Source: Candidatus Scybalocola faecigallinarum (GTDB lineage Bacteria > Bacillota > Clostridia > Lachnospirales > Lachnospiraceae). From it: 52,010 nt of DNA. The position numbers and the translations under genes are program-made. This document shows, piece after piece, positions 29,628 to 38,734 of the stretch (its first letter is position 1; every line of letters begins with the position of its first letter). The notes under the pieces are model-generated. The model had not been told where the DNA came from. It did no database searches and worked only from the letters and a program-made list of their open reading frames with translations. The stretch covers positions 1 to 52,010 of the forward strand of contig DVIT01000052.1 of assembly GCA_018711005.1 (NCBI GenBank), in the 5' to 3' direction.

Positions 29628-30863
29628 TTAGATGCCGTCGCTGTTCATAGCTTCGTTCATGGCATTAGTCTGTTCCTCGGCATTTTCATGAGTAATACTT
29701 CCGTTCCGGATCCCTTTACCCATGTTTTCCACCGGTGTCCAGCAATTGTTCATCCCTGATACAAAAGGCTGTAAAATGGATGTTTCGTTAAAGGTATCAT
29801 TTTGTGCCTGTACCAGAGGATCCGCAGCAATTTCCGCGCTTTCCAGCAGCTGGGTATTACACGGGATAACGGATCTCAGATCATAATGGGACTGCTGGGC
29901 CTCAGCGGATCCCAGATAGATGGCCAGCTCTACTGCCGGAACCATATCCTCGCAGTTGGGATTAACACCAATCGCCTTAGATCCTGCATAGGCAAGCATC
30001 TGCACCTCTTTGCCGTTTAATGTATAGGTGGGCAGTGCTGCCACGCCCATATTATCGCCAAGGATCTCCCGGATATTTTCCGCATCCCATGAGCCGGTGA
30101 AGATGGCATTAATACTGCCGTCACGAAGTCCCGCCATACCGGAGCCATCGGCATCTACAACAAAGTTAGGATTGTCGATCAGGTCAATAAGGTAATGGGT
30201 AACCTCTACCGCTTTCTCTCCTGCGAAATCTACGCCGGCAGATTCATCCGTTCCATCACCAAATAAGGTACAACCATTACCAAGGTAAAATGCCGGTAAA
30301 TACCAGGAGTTTGTAAATGGGAAGGAAACAACGCCCTTTTCCAGCATCGTATCCAGATTTTTAACATCCTCCTCAGAAAAGACCGACTTGTCATAATACA
30401 TAAACCAGGTGTTCGTAGTAAATGGCACGCCGTAAAGCTCTCCGTCCATTGTGAGAGAATCAATGACCTCCTGGGAATTAGTGGATTCGATCTGTTCACG
30501 GTACTTTCCGCCAAACTTGGCCAGGGCCTTGGCATCGGTCATGGTCGTTAAAGTATCATTGGCAAACATGAACACATCGGCGCTGGCTTCTGCATCCTGG
30601 GCCACCTGTCCGGCTGCGCCGGCCTCGTCGGCCACGCCATAGACAAAGGTAATGTCCCATTCCGGATGGAGCTGTGCAAAGCTTTCGCAGGTTTTTTGAA
30701 GCCATTCTCCAGTATCCTTGGACTGGTCTCCCGACGGCGACCACACCATCAGGCGGACGCTTTCTTTCCCGCCGGAGCTTTCTGCGCTGCCGCAGCCGCC
30801 TAACCCTGCTGCCAGCGCAATCGTAAGCGCTGCAGTCACTGCTGTTACTGATTTTCGTTTCAT
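29628..30863 (-). CDS. malE: Maltodextrin-binding lipoprotein (extracellular solute-binding protein)
   Basis: A 411-residue family 1 solute-binding protein. It has a lipoprotein signal with lipobox AGLGGC (Cys at residue 24) and a typical early 'SVRLMVWSPSGDQ' strand. 'SADVFMFANDTLT', 'VPFTTNTWFMYYDKSVF' and 'AIFTGSWDAENI' are family features. It captures oligosaccharides outside the cell for the two permeases downstream. It is the first gene of the operon, with AAAGGGG before ATG 30863, and ends 17 bases before the true malF start. The name malE is by context; the exact sugar length is not visible. Confidence 0.92.
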   Translation of the reverse strand: MKRKSVTAVTAALTIALAAGLGGCGSAESSGGKESVRLMVWSPSGDQSKDTGEWLQKTCESFAQLHPEWDITFVYGVADEAGAAGQVAQDAEASADVFMFANDTLTTMTDAKALAKFGGKYREQIESTNSQEVIDSLTMDGELYGVPFTTNTWFMYYDKSVFSEEDVKNLDTMLEKGVVSFPFTNSWYLPAFYLGNGCTLFGDGTDESAGVDFAGEKAVEVTHYLIDLIDNPNFVVDADGSGMAGLRDGSINAIFTGSWDAENIREILGDNMGVAALPTYTLNGKEVQMLAYAGSKAIGVNPNCEDMVPAVELAIYLGSAEAQQSHYDLRSVIPCNTQLLESAEIAADPLVQAQNDTFNETSILQPFVSGMNNCWTPVENMGKGIRNGSITHENAEEQTNAMNEAMNSDGI

Positions 30864-30878
30864 GGTAATCCCCTTTCT

Positions 30879-30896
30879 CGAAACATTTTGGTTTCG
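30879..30896. promoter_or_regulatory. Inverted repeat CGAAAC-N6-GTTTCG in the malE leader
   Basis: CGAAAC (30879-30884) and GTTTCG (30891-30896) form a dyad just upstream of the malE ribosome site; a further GTTTCG follows at 30901-30906. The same half-site recurs upstream of the LacI-type gene. It is a candidate second operator. Confidence 0.45.
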
Positions 30897-30914
30897 ATTT
30901 GTTTCGTTGTGCTT

Positions 30915-30943
30915 ATCATAGACCTGTTTTTCGAAAACGTCAA
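30915..30943 (-). promoter_or_regulatory. malE: Promoter of the maltodextrin operon with an operator in its spacer
   Basis: On the minus strand TTGACG (plus 30938-30943) and TATGAT (30915-30920) are exactly 17 bases apart. The spacer contains the perfect palindrome TTTTCGAAAA (30928-30937) with the central CG typical of LacI-family operators. Bound repressor would cover the polymerase site. The divergent gene at 31155 encodes a LacI-family protein. Confidence 0.75.
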
Positions 30944-31048
30944 GATGGTTTTTGTATAGTTTTACGCATATCTTATAGTTTTCTCTGTTTTTTACAGTTT
31001 TATTTGCCTAATTTTGTGAACTTTTCCTGAAAAAATTATAAGAAGAAT

Positions 31049-31076
31049 TACGAAACTTCTTGTTTTTTGTTTCGTA
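31049..31076. promoter_or_regulatory. Inverted repeat TACGAAAC-N12-GTTTCGTA upstream of the LacI-type gene
   Basis: Perfect 8-base arms (31049-31056 and 31069-31076) end 6 bases before the -35 of the regulator promoter. The half-site GTTTCG is shared with the malE leader, which suggests common control or autoregulation. Confidence 0.5.
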
Positions 31077-31082
31077 TGATTA

Positions 31083-31111
31083 TTGATTTCACATATGATA
31101 TACGGTATAAT
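31083..31111 (+). promoter_or_regulatory. Promoter of the LacI-type regulator gene
   Basis: TTGATT (31083-31088), a 17-base spacer and a perfect TATAAT (31106-31111), about 43 bases before ATG 31155. Confidence 0.7.
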
Positions 31112-31154
31112 AAAAAAGACCTGTTATAAGTTCAGTTTTAAAGAAGGGAAAATT

Positions 31155-32186
31155 ATGGTAACACTACAAGATATTGCTGAGAAAATGGGGGTTTCCAAAG
31201 GGACTGTATCCAAAGCCCTCAACGGTGCATCTGACATAAGCGAAACCTTGCGAAAAAATATTTTGGAGACTGCCATTGCCATGGGGTATTCCAAGATCCG
31301 CAGAGAAAAAACCGGTGAAAAGAAGCTGTGCATCCTTATAGAAAATATTGAATATGAAATGCCCCACCAATTTGGCTATGATTTTATCATTGGTTTCCGT
31401 CAGATGGCCGAGCCTGCCGGATATACGGTGGATGTGGTTGCCGCTGATGAAAAGCTGCAAAAATCCCTTCCCTACGACGTTTTTATGCTCCAGAATAATT
31501 ACGCCGGCGCATATGTCCTGGGCTTTACCCTAAACGATCCGTGGATGAAGGATTTTAAAGTCTGCCGTACGCCTACAGCTTTATATGATAACTATATCAA
31601 ATCTAATCCCAATGTAGCCAGCGTGGGAATCGATAATGCCGAAGGCATGGATATGGCTGTCACCTATCTGAAAAAACAGGGACACAAAAAGATCGGCTAT
31701 TTAAGCGGCGCCCTGGGATCCTTTATTATGCAGGTCCGCCACAAAGCATTTTTCAACGCCATGCGCCAAAACGGCCTTCACGCAGACGCCTCCATGTCCG
31801 GAGCGTCCTTTTACATTACCGAATCCATGCAAAAGCATGTGCCCCGGCTGCTGAACATGGGGATTACAGCCATCATATGCAGCCACGATATGCTGGCGAA
31901 CGCCGCTATGATCCAGTGCCAGCAGCTGGGCTATGATGTTCCGGGGGATGTAAGCATTATCGGCTTTGACGACCTGCCCATATGCGCCTATACCTATCCG
32001 CCTCTGACATCTGTCCGCCAGAACCGGCTCATGCTTGGGAAATGCGGTTATTCCGCCCTGTCCAGTCTCATAGACCAGGTTCCCATAGGGACATTGCATC
32101 TTCACGCCAGCCTCATTGTCCGGGAATCTACCGCCCAGGCGCCAAAAAAGGATGCAGGAATAAGCACAGGAAGTTCAGCAAAGTAA
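31155..32186 (+). CDS. LacI-family transcriptional regulator of the maltodextrin operon
   Basis: A 343-residue repressor-type protein. The start at ATG 31155 gives MVTLQDIAEKMGVSKGTVSK, the LacI helix-turn-helix in residues 2-21, with AAGAAGGGA upstream. A hinge helix precedes a periplasmic-binding-protein-like sensor domain ('GYLSGALGS', 'AIICSHDMLANAAMIQCQQ', 'SIIGFDDLPICAYTYPPLT'). It is divergent from malE. The palindrome in the malE promoter spacer makes that operon the likely target, and a maltodextrin the likely inducer; both are inference. The extension upstream of 31155 lies in the promoter and is not coding. Confidence 0.9.
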   Translation: MVTLQDIAEKMGVSKGTVSKALNGASDISETLRKNILETAIAMGYSKIRREKTGEKKLCILIENIEYEMPHQFGYDFIIGFRQMAEPAGYTVDVVAADEKLQKSLPYDVFMLQNNYAGAYVLGFTLNDPWMKDFKVCRTPTALYDNYIKSNPNVASVGIDNAEGMDMAVTYLKKQGHKKIGYLSGALGSFIMQVRHKAFFNAMRQNGLHADASMSGASFYITESMQKHVPRLLNMGITAIICSHDMLANAAMIQCQQLGYDVPGDVSIIGFDDLPICAYTYPPLTSVRQNRLMLGKCGYSALSSLIDQVPIGTLHLHASLIVRESTAQAPKKDAGISTGSSAK

Positions 32187-32240
32187 GATCCGGCAGAAAA
32201 GATACCGCCCCTGTCTGCCGCTCTCGCCGGGCATATACGC

Positions 32241-32288
32241 AAAAAGGTATAGAATGCAGCGGTAAAAATCTGCATTCTATACCTTTTT
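32241..32288. terminator. Bidirectional terminator after the LacI-type gene
   Basis: Perfect 19-base arms 32241-32259 and 32270-32288 with A5 and T5 ends. It separates the regulator (plus) from the HAD gene cluster (minus). Confidence 0.92.
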
Positions 32289-32366
32289 ATCTTTTATCGT
32301 TTACATTCCATCTTATTTATATCCTCAACATCTTAAAAAGATAGATTGTAAATCAATTTTGTATAT

Positions 32367-33017
32367 TTAGATATTTCGTATCCTCATGCTATCTATATCT
32401 TTAAATGACTGTATGACCACAGCTGCCGGGGACAGATCCTGAACACCGGAGCTGGGATTGACATATCCCACAACCTTCATGCCAGCTCTCACACCTGCCA
32501 GCACCCCGTTGGCCGAATCTTCAATAACGACACATTCCTCAGGAGCGCTTTCCAGCTGTCCGGCAGCCTTCAGAAAAATATCCGGCGCCGGCTTGGAATT
32601 TTCCAGATCCTCTCCGCTAATCACCTGGTCAAAAAATTCCCGGATGTTCAGTTTATCCAAAACAGCAAAGATCAGATCATAGGACGAGGATGATGCCACA
32701 GCGGTTTTCAGCCCACAGCTTCGTATATCTTTTAAAAGCTCTGGTATCCCTTCAATAGGATGGACTGTCCGGGAATGGATAATGTCCATAATACACATTT
32801 CCCGAAACGCCACCATATCCTCCACAGACGCATCCATCCCGTAGTCTGCTTTAAATCGGGTATACCGGTCCATATTTGTGGTGCCTGCGTACTTTTCCAC
32901 ATCTTTCTCCGTAACAGTCACGCCAAAATGGGCCAGTGTATCTACATCCGCCTCATAGTGCATCGGCTGGCTGTCAATAAGCACCCCGTCCATATCAAAT
33001 AACACACTTGTGATCAT
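32367..33017 (-). CDS. HAD-superfamily phosphatase, beta-phosphoglucomutase-like
   Basis: A 216-residue HAD subfamily IA protein. Motif I is FDMDGVLIDS (nucleophile Asp8, acid/base Asp10), motif II the Ser in 'AVASSSSYD', motif III the Lys in 'ENSKPAPDIFLKA' and motif IV 'VIEDSANGVLAG'. The helical cap between motifs I and II is of the PgmB type. It could be beta-phosphoglucomutase or a general sugar-phosphate phosphatase. The neighbouring peptidase operon does not support a sugar role, so I leave the substrate open. It overlaps pepD by 4 bases. Confidence 0.85.
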   Translation of the reverse strand: MITSVLFDMDGVLIDSQPMHYEADVDTLAHFGVTVTEKDVEKYAGTTNMDRYTRFKADYGMDASVEDMVAFREMCIMDIIHSRTVHPIEGIPELLKDIRSCGLKTAVASSSSYDLIFAVLDKLNIREFFDQVISGEDLENSKPAPDIFLKAAGQLESAPEECVVIEDSANGVLAGVRAGMKVVGYVNPSSGVQDLSPAAVVIQSFKDIDSMRIRNI

Positions 33018-34477
33018 TGTTCCAACCGCCCAAAGCTCTTAAGCATCTGACAAACATATTCATAGGTACGCTTTGTAGAAGAAATGCTCAATCTTTCTCC
33101 CGGTGTATGAATATCTTTAATATCCGGGCCAATGGAGATCATATCTGCCTGAGGCATTTTTTCGGCAAACAGTCCGCATTCCAGACCTGCATGGATCGTG
33201 CATACCTTAGGCTTCTTGCCAAACATATCCTCATAGGTTTCCACAGCCAGATCCCTCAGCTGAGACTGGGAGCGGTACGCCCACGCCGGATAATCTCCTC
33301 CATAGGTATAAGTGCCGCCAAGCATTTCCGTCATATACATTAACTGGTCGTTGATCAGCCATTTGCGGGAGCTTACGCTGCTGCGCAGCGCCCATGTCAG
33401 TGTAACGCTTTCTTCATCCATAGTTACAACACCCAGATTTAAAGAACTTTCCACCAGCCCGGGAAGCTCTGCACTCATGCTCTGTACGCCATAAGGTGTA
33501 TTCAGCAGCAGATAGATCACTTTTTGTGCTGAAGCAAAAGTCATCGCATCGCCTTCATAAGCAGCTCCCTCTGTAAAGGCAATACAAACGCCGGGATCTG
33601 CCGTGCGGTATTCATTTTTAATATCCTGAGCACAGGCATCGATGATCTCCTTCGCCCGGCCCAGCTGATCCTGAGGGATCACCAGCTTTGCTTTTGCCTC
33701 TCTGGCAATAGCATTATCCTTTGCTCCGCCCTGTACATAAACCAGGCCAAAGTCAATCTCTTTATTTAATCCAAACAACAGCCGGCCCATAAGCTTATTG
33801 GCATTGGCACGGCCCAGGTGGATCTCTGTGCCTGAATGGCCGCCTAAAAGCCCGCTCACATCCAGCCGGCACTCTGTGCCTTCAAAGGCCATCCACTGTA
33901 CCGGAAGTGTGGCGTGGCTTTTAAGTCCGCCGGCACATCCGGCAGTGATCACGCCTTCTTCCTCAGAGTCAATATTGATCAGATACTTTGCACTCAGCCG
34001 GGAGCAGTCCAGATACTGGGCTCCGTCCATGCCGGTCTCCTCCTCTGTTGTAAACAGAATCTCCAGAGGCGGGTGTACCAGCGCCGGATCGTCCAGGATC
34101 GCCAGCCCCATAGCTACAGCAATGCCGTCGTCGCCTCCAAGGGTCGTTCCCTGAGCGTGGACCTCATCCCCGTCCACAGCCAGACGAAGGCCATCCTTTT
34201 CAAAATCAAAGTCTACATCTGCGTTTTTCTCACAAACCATATCCAAATGCCCCTGGATGATCACCCCGGGCGCATTTTCCATTCCCGGACTTGCCGGCTT
34301 TTTAATGATCACATTCCAGGCCTCATCCTGGAACACCTCAAGCCCGCGCTCTTTGGCAAAAGCCACGCAGTAATCACTGAGCCCTTTCACATTTCCCGAG
34401 CCATGAGGAATGGCGCAGATGTCTTCAAAAAACTTAAAAACTCCACCAGGCTCCAGACCTTTAAGCACATTTGACAT
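33014..34477 (-). CDS. pepD: Aminoacyl-histidine dipeptidase (M20 family)
   Basis: A 487-residue metallopeptidase cutting Xaa-His dipeptides. Start ATG 34477 (MSNVLKGLEPGGVFKFFEDI) has GAGGTG 6-7 bases upstream; a GTG three codons earlier is part of that ribosome site. Metal-site blocks are 'IQGHLDMVCEKN', 'LGGDDGIAVAMGLA', 'FTTEEETGMDGAQ' and 'INIDSEEEGVITAGCAGG', with a late His in 'TIHAGLECGLF'. It has the usual M20 lid domain in the middle. It is cytoplasmic, 15 bases after the PFL/UPF0210 gene and coupled to the HAD gene. Confidence 0.93.
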   Translation of the reverse strand: MSNVLKGLEPGGVFKFFEDICAIPHGSGNVKGLSDYCVAFAKERGLEVFQDEAWNVIIKKPASPGMENAPGVIIQGHLDMVCEKNADVDFDFEKDGLRLAVDGDEVHAQGTTLGGDDGIAVAMGLAILDDPALVHPPLEILFTTEEETGMDGAQYLDCSRLSAKYLINIDSEEEGVITAGCAGGLKSHATLPVQWMAFEGTECRLDVSGLLGGHSGTEIHLGRANANKLMGRLLFGLNKEIDFGLVYVQGGAKDNAIAREAKAKLVIPQDQLGRAKEIIDACAQDIKNEYRTADPGVCIAFTEGAAYEGDAMTFASAQKVIYLLLNTPYGVQSMSAELPGLVESSLNLGVVTMDEESVTLTWALRSSVSSRKWLINDQLMYMTEMLGGTYTYGGDYPAWAYRSQSQLRDLAVETYEDMFGKKPKVCTIHAGLECGLFAEKMPQADMISIGPDIKDIHTPGERLSISSTKRTYEYVCQMLKSFGRLEQ

Positions 34478-34492
34478 ATTCTTCACCTCATA

Positions 34493-35857
34493 TTAATTTT
34501 TAAAGCTGTGGATCGGTGCAGGAATTCTGCCGCCGCGCTGGATAAATGCGTCACAGCCAAAGGAATTTACCGGCATTACCGGAGCATACCCAAGAAGGCC
34601 GCCAAATTCAGCCACTTCACCAATACCCTTGCCCCATACCGGGATCAGGCGCACAGCGGTTGTTTTCTGGTTGATCATGCCGATGGCCATCTCGTCTGCA
34701 ATAATACCGGAAATCGTCGATGCTTTAGTATTCCCGGGAATCGCGATCATATCCAGGCCAACGGAGCAGACACAGGTCATCGCTTCCAGTTTTTCCAGTG
34801 TCAGTGCGCCGGCATTAACCGCATCGATCATTCCCTGGTCCTCAGATACCGGGATAAATGCGCCGGACAGGCCGCCCACATAAGAAGATGCCATAACGCC
34901 GCCTTTTTTCACCTGGTCATTTAAAAGCGCCAAGGCCGCTGTTGTTCCAGGCGCACCAACACGCTCCAGGCCCATTTCCTCAAGGATTTCAGCCACGCTG
35001 TCGCCAATAGCCGGTGTGGGTGCCAGAGAAAGATCCACAATACCAAAAGGCACATTCATACGTTTAGCCGCGGCGGCAGCAACCAGCTGGCCTACGCGGG
35101 TCACCTTAAACGCTGTCCTTTTAATGGTTTCACATAATGTTTCAAAATCCCGGCCGCGAACTTCCTCCAAAGCCCGTTTAACAACTCCTGGTCCGCTGAC
35201 GCCTACATTAATGACGGTATCCCCCTCAGTAACGCCATGAAAAGCGCCGGCCATAAAAGGATTGTCATCCGGTGCATTGCAGAAAACAACAAGCTTGGCG
35301 CATCCGCCGGAATCAATGTCTTTTGTCAGTTCTGCAGTCTCAAGAATCTTTTCGCCAAGAAGCTTTACAGCATCCATATCAATACCCGTTTTTGTGGATC
35401 CCACGTTGACCGAACTGCACACCCGCTCAGTGGATGCCAATGTTTCAGGGATCGCTTCAATAAGAAGCCGGTCGCTTTTGGTCATGCCTTTGGAAACAAG
35501 AGCAGAAAAACCGCCCAGAAAATTTACACCTACAGTTTTTGCCGCAGCATCCAGCGTTTTTCCGATCTTTACATAGTCCTGGGGCGTCTTACAGCAGGAG
35601 CCGCCCACAAGAGAAACCGGAGTCACAGATATACGCTTATTTACAATAGGAATGCCATATTCCAGAGAAATAGCTTCGCCGGTCTTTACAAGATCTTTGG
35701 CTGCTGTTGTGATCTTATTATAAATATTTTCGCAAAGACGGTCTACATCGCCGTCACAGCAGTCAAGGAGGCTGATCCCCAGAGTAATGGTACGGACATC
35801 CAGATTGGATTCCTCAATCATCTTATTGGTTTCCTGAACCTCAAATAAATTTATCAT
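34493..35857 (-). CDS. PFL-family protein (UPF0210/DUF711)
   Basis: A 454-residue protein of the UPF0210 family, of normal length, starting [20 protein letters not shown] and containing '[12 protein letters not shown]', '[18 protein letters not shown]' and '[12 protein letters not shown]'. The family is annotated PFL-like because of a pyruvate-formate-lyase-type fold, but its reaction is not established. GAGGAGAAG precedes ATG 35857. It starts 15 bases after the ACT protein, a pairing that is widely conserved in Firmicutes and suggests the ACT protein regulates it. Confidence 0.92.
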   Translation of the reverse strand: MINLFEVQETNKMIEESNLDVRTITLGISLLDCCDGDVDRLCENIYNKITTAAKDLVKTGEAISLEYGIPIVNKRISVTPVSLVGGSCCKTPQDYVKIGKTLDAAAKTVGVNFLGGFSALVSKGMTKSDRLLIEAIPETLASTERVCSSVNVGSTKTGIDMDAVKLLGEKILETAELTKDIDSGGCAKLVVFCNAPDDNPFMAGAFHGVTEGDTVINVGVSGPGVVKRALEEVRGRDFETLCETIKRTAFKVTRVGQLVAAAAAKRMNVPFGIVDLSLAPTPAIGDSVAEILEEMGLERVGAPGTTAALALLNDQVKKGGVMASSYVGGLSGAFIPVSEDQGMIDAVNAGALTLEKLEAMTCVCSVGLDMIAIPGNTKASTISGIIADEMAIGMINQKTTAVRLIPVWGKGIGEVAEFGGLLGYAPVMPVNSFGCDAFIQRGGRIPAPIHSFKN

Positions 35858-35872
35858 AGCCTTCTCCTCTTA

Positions 35873-36145
35873 TCAGATTCTGTGCATACTGTTGAAAATA
35901 TCTTCATGCTGCATCTTTATGGACACACCGATCTGTTGGCCAAGCTGAGTCAGCTCGGCAGAAAGTACCTCAAAAGGCTTATCTGCATGATTAGCATCCA
36001 CGATCATCATCATGTTAAAAAATCCCTGGACAATGGTCTGGGAAATATCCAGCACATTTACCTGATGATCTGCCAGATATGTACATACCTTTGCAATAAT
36101 ACCTACAGTATCCTTGCCGATAACAGTAATAATTGTTTTCTTCAT
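35873..36145 (-). CDS. ACT-domain protein (UPF0237)
   Basis: A 90-residue single ACT domain. 'ITVIGKDTVGIIAKVCTYLA' is the first strand-helix and 'MMMIVDANHAD' a later strand; Gly and Asp at the ligand turn are kept. Such domains bind amino acids and modulate a partner enzyme. The partner is probably the UPF0210 protein 15 bases downstream. AAGGAG precedes the ATG. Confidence 0.92.
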   Translation of the reverse strand: MKKTIITVIGKDTVGIIAKVCTYLADHQVNVLDISQTIVQGFFNMMMIVDANHADKPFEVLSAELTQLGQQIGVSIKMQHEDIFNSMHRI

Positions 36146-36223
36146 TTTTTATCTCCTTTATCTTATAAGGTATAAGGCGCCCCAGCGCCTGTGTCACTGT
36201 ATACGCCCGATCTTTTCCTGACA

Positions 36224-37015
36224 TTACAGGGTAACAAGGGCTGATGCCTCATCTCTGGGAGCCACAAAAACATCCGGCTGTTGCCGTTCCTCCGGTTCGG
36301 AAAAAGCTTCCAGCAGCACCGTCTGCAAAGCCAGATCCGGATAGTTATTCTCTTTGCTTAAATGCCCCAGAATCACATGCTTTAAATGTTCGCTGCGCAA
36401 AAGGGACACCAGCTTTCCGGTCATCTCATTGCACAAATGGCCCCGGCTTCCTAAAATACGCTGTTTCAGCGGATATGGATAAGGCCCTGCCTGGAGCATA
36501 CGCACATCATGGTTTGCTTCCAAATACAGCAAGTCCGAATTTTCCAGACTATGTACGATCATATCATCAAAACAGCCCAGATCGGTAGCGATCCCTATCT
36601 TTGATCCCTCACTTTCAAAAGTATAGCTTACCGGATCCGCAGCATCATGAGGGATAGAAAATGCATCCACCCGGATATTGCCAATATTAAAGGGCCTGCC
36701 AGGTTCAATGGCAAAAAAGCTGCTTTTGCTCAAATCTCCCAAAGACCTGCACCTTTGTATCTCGCCAACAGTTTTGCAGGTGGCATAAACAGGAATATGA
36801 AACTTTCTGGATAAAACTCCAATGCCTGATATATGGTCACTGTGTTCATGGGTCACAAGAATCGCCTGTATGTCTTTTCCATCAATTCCAAAAGACGAAA
36901 GACCGGCCAATATCCTTTTACAGCTGACACCGGCATCCACAAGCACATGGGTCGTATCTGTTCCCACATAGAGGCAGTTTCCGCTGCTCCCGCTGGCGAT
37001 GGTTCCAAAATACAT
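36224..37015 (-). CDS. walJ: MBL-fold metallo-hydrolase, YycJ/WalJ type
   Basis: A 263-residue metallo-beta-lactamase-fold protein. The start MYFGTIASGSSGNCLYVG is characteristic of YycJ/WalJ. The metal motif THEHSDH lies near residues 55-61, with further ligands around 'PHDAADPV', 'ATDLGCFDD' and 'GHLSKENNYP'. WalJ is an exonuclease-like protein linked in Bacillus to coordination of cell division with replication. In this window the WalRK two-component genes are absent, so the orthology is from sequence only. AAAGGA lies upstream of ATG 37015. Confidence 0.85.
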   Translation of the reverse strand: MYFGTIASGSSGNCLYVGTDTTHVLVDAGVSCKRILAGLSSFGIDGKDIQAILVTHEHSDHISGIGVLSRKFHIPVYATCKTVGEIQRCRSLGDLSKSSFFAIEPGRPFNIGNIRVDAFSIPHDAADPVSYTFESEGSKIGIATDLGCFDDMIVHSLENSDLLYLEANHDVRMLQAGPYPYPLKQRILGSRGHLCNEMTGKLVSLLRSEHLKHVILGHLSKENNYPDLALQTVLLEAFSEPEERQQPDVFVAPRDEASALVTL

Positions 37016-37093
37016 GAAACAACCATCCTTTCTTTATCATTCCCGATGTTCATTATAATACAAAATGTCTGCAACCACAACAAATAAATCATA

Positions 37094-37138
37094 AAAGAAC
37101 CGGGACTCATGCCATAACAGGCCCCGTCCCGGTTCTTT
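37094..37138. terminator. Terminator of the SH3/SleB hydrolase gene
   Basis: Perfect 13-base arms AAAGAACCGGGAC (37094-37106) and GTCCCGGTTCTTT (37126-37138), just after the stop at 37142 on the minus strand. Confidence 0.88.
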
Positions 37139-37141
37139 CTA

Positions 37142-38599
37142 TTAGTAATTATATGTATAGAAAATGTGATCTCCGATCGTCATGGAACTGCTGGCATTTG
37201 CCGGAGCTCCAAAATTGTTAAAGAAAAGATAATTTCCAACATTATTATTTCCTGCAAGAGCATCGTTGGCTGCCTGAACGCAGGAATCTGTAGGCCCATT
37301 AGCCAGCGTCCTTGCCAGACTTCCGCTGGATGCCGGACTGAACTGTCCGGACTGATAAATTACCTCGCTGATGGTATTAGGAAACAGCGGGCTCTTAACC
37401 CGGTTAAGGACAACATTGGCTACAGCAAGCTGGCCTTCATAAGACTGGTTGCCTGCCTCGCAATAAACAAGACACGCAAGCAGGTACGCATCATCAGAGC
37501 TTGCAGAAGGAACCTCCGTTTCCGGTGCTTCTGTCTGAGACTCAGTTTCAGCAGGCTGCGTCTGGGACTGTCCGGACGTCTGGCTGTCTTCCAGGGTCTG
37601 GGAAGAATCTGCCGGCGCTTTGGTTTCCGGCGTTGTTGTCTGAGTCTGAGATTCGGAAGTCTCTTTTTGCTGCGTCTCTGTCTGTGCTGCGGCACTTTCC
37701 TGAGCAGCAGTCTCCTCTGCCAGACGCTGCTGCTCCAGAAGTTTTTCTTCTTTCTCAGCAGACACAGCCTCATCCAGCTGATTTTCTACAGAAACATAAT
37801 CCGCATAAACATAACCATAATAAATATCATCTAAATGGATACGATACCACTGGCCGCCGCTGTAATCATCAATAGGATCCAGGATTTCTTCCTCAGAAGG
37901 CCCGCTGACCTCCTGTTCCTGTGTATCTCCGGCACTTTCCATCGCCAAACCTGCTGCGGTGGCCTGAACCTCTGCAGCTTGTGCAGCATCTTCTGTCTGG
38001 CCGTTTTCCTTCAGCCACTGCTCTGTCCAGACAATTTCTCCGGTTTCCTCATCATACTCGCTGCCATCCGGCACGATCCTGTACGTCGCATCTTTCTTTC
38101 CGGCCGAAATAACATCTGAATAGAAATCCGGGCCGCTGCGTATATTTAAAGCATCAACTTCCACCTTAACGACTTTTTCGCCAACCGTTTCAGCCAGTGC
38201 TTCCGCTTCATCACCAAAAGCTACATCGGCAGTTAAAACATAACCTGTCACATCACCAGAAGTAATTTTTGTCCACTGCTCTCCTTTTTCTACAACCTCG
38301 CCGTAAGATCCGGGATATAATTTTCCCACAACCTCACTGGTCGCATCTGTCTGGGCGTAAACAGCCAGATAGGGTTCATAATCGCTGACGATCAGATGCT
38401 CAAAGGGGTTTGTGATCTCCAGCGCCGAATCCATGACCATGGACAGTATATCCGTCTGCTGTCCCATTGCAAGCTCTGTGGGTACATCCTCTGCCTCAGC
38501 AGCAAAGCCGGCTCCAGAGAAGCAGCCTGCAGCAAAAACAGCCGTGGTCACTGATGCGATTCCTTTGGCGATGGTCTTTTTAAAAGTTTTGCCTACCAT
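37142..38599 (-). CDS. Secreted cell-wall hydrolase with SH3 domains (SleB/CwlJ family)
   Basis: A 485-residue exported protein. A signal peptide of about 34 residues ends near 'GFAAEA'. One bacterial SH3 domain lies near 75-130 ('EPYLAVYAQTDATSEVVGKLYP'-like blocks), a second near 145-265 with 'LNIRSGPDFYSDVI', split by an acidic insert. A low-complexity Gln/Thr/Glu/Ser linker spans about 290-365. The C-terminal domain is SleB/CwlJ type: 'LLACLVYCEAGNQSYEGQLA' with the catalytic Glu and 'VLNRVKSPLFPNTISEVIY'. It cuts peptidoglycan, in sporulation/germination or growth. AAGAGGTGAATTT precedes the ATG, and a near-perfect promoter lies upstream. Confidence 0.93.
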   Translation of the reverse strand: MVGKTFKKTIAKGIASVTTAVFAAGCFSGAGFAAEAEDVPTELAMGQQTDILSMVMDSALEITNPFEHLIVSDYEPYLAVYAQTDATSEVVGKLYPGSYGEVVEKGEQWTKITSGDVTGYVLTADVAFGDEAEALAETVGEKVVKVEVDALNIRSGPDFYSDVISAGKKDATYRIVPDGSEYDEETGEIVWTEQWLKENGQTEDAAQAAEVQATAAGLAMESAGDTQEQEVSGPSEEEILDPIDDYSGGQWYRIHLDDIYYGYVYADYVSVENQLDEAVSAEKEEKLLEQQRLAEETAAQESAAAQTETQQKETSESQTQTTTPETKAPADSSQTLEDSQTSGQSQTQPAETESQTEAPETEVPSASSDDAYLLACLVYCEAGNQSYEGQLAVANVVLNRVKSPLFPNTISEVIYQSGQFSPASSGSLARTLANGPTDSCVQAANDALAGNNNVGNYLFFNNFGAPANASSSMTIGDHIFYTYNY

Positions 38600-38734
38600 A
38601 AATTCACCTCTTAGTCTTAGTTTTGGTACCTGTCTCCCGGCCCCAGCCGGAAGACCGTGTCATTGATTTACATAATATGTAGATATAATTTTAAGAATTT
38701 GTTACTAAATATTACATACATATTACAGTCACAT

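Noticed and set aside
31083-31154. A 24-residue extension of the LacI-type regulator
   Set aside because: This stretch contains the -35/-10 promoter; the ATG at 31155 gives the canonical helix-turn-helix start.
37600-37800. Repetitive Gln/Thr/Glu codons that looked like a tandem repeat or CRISPR-like array
   Set aside because: They are the low-complexity linker of the secreted SleB-type protein; unit lengths vary and there are no spacers.
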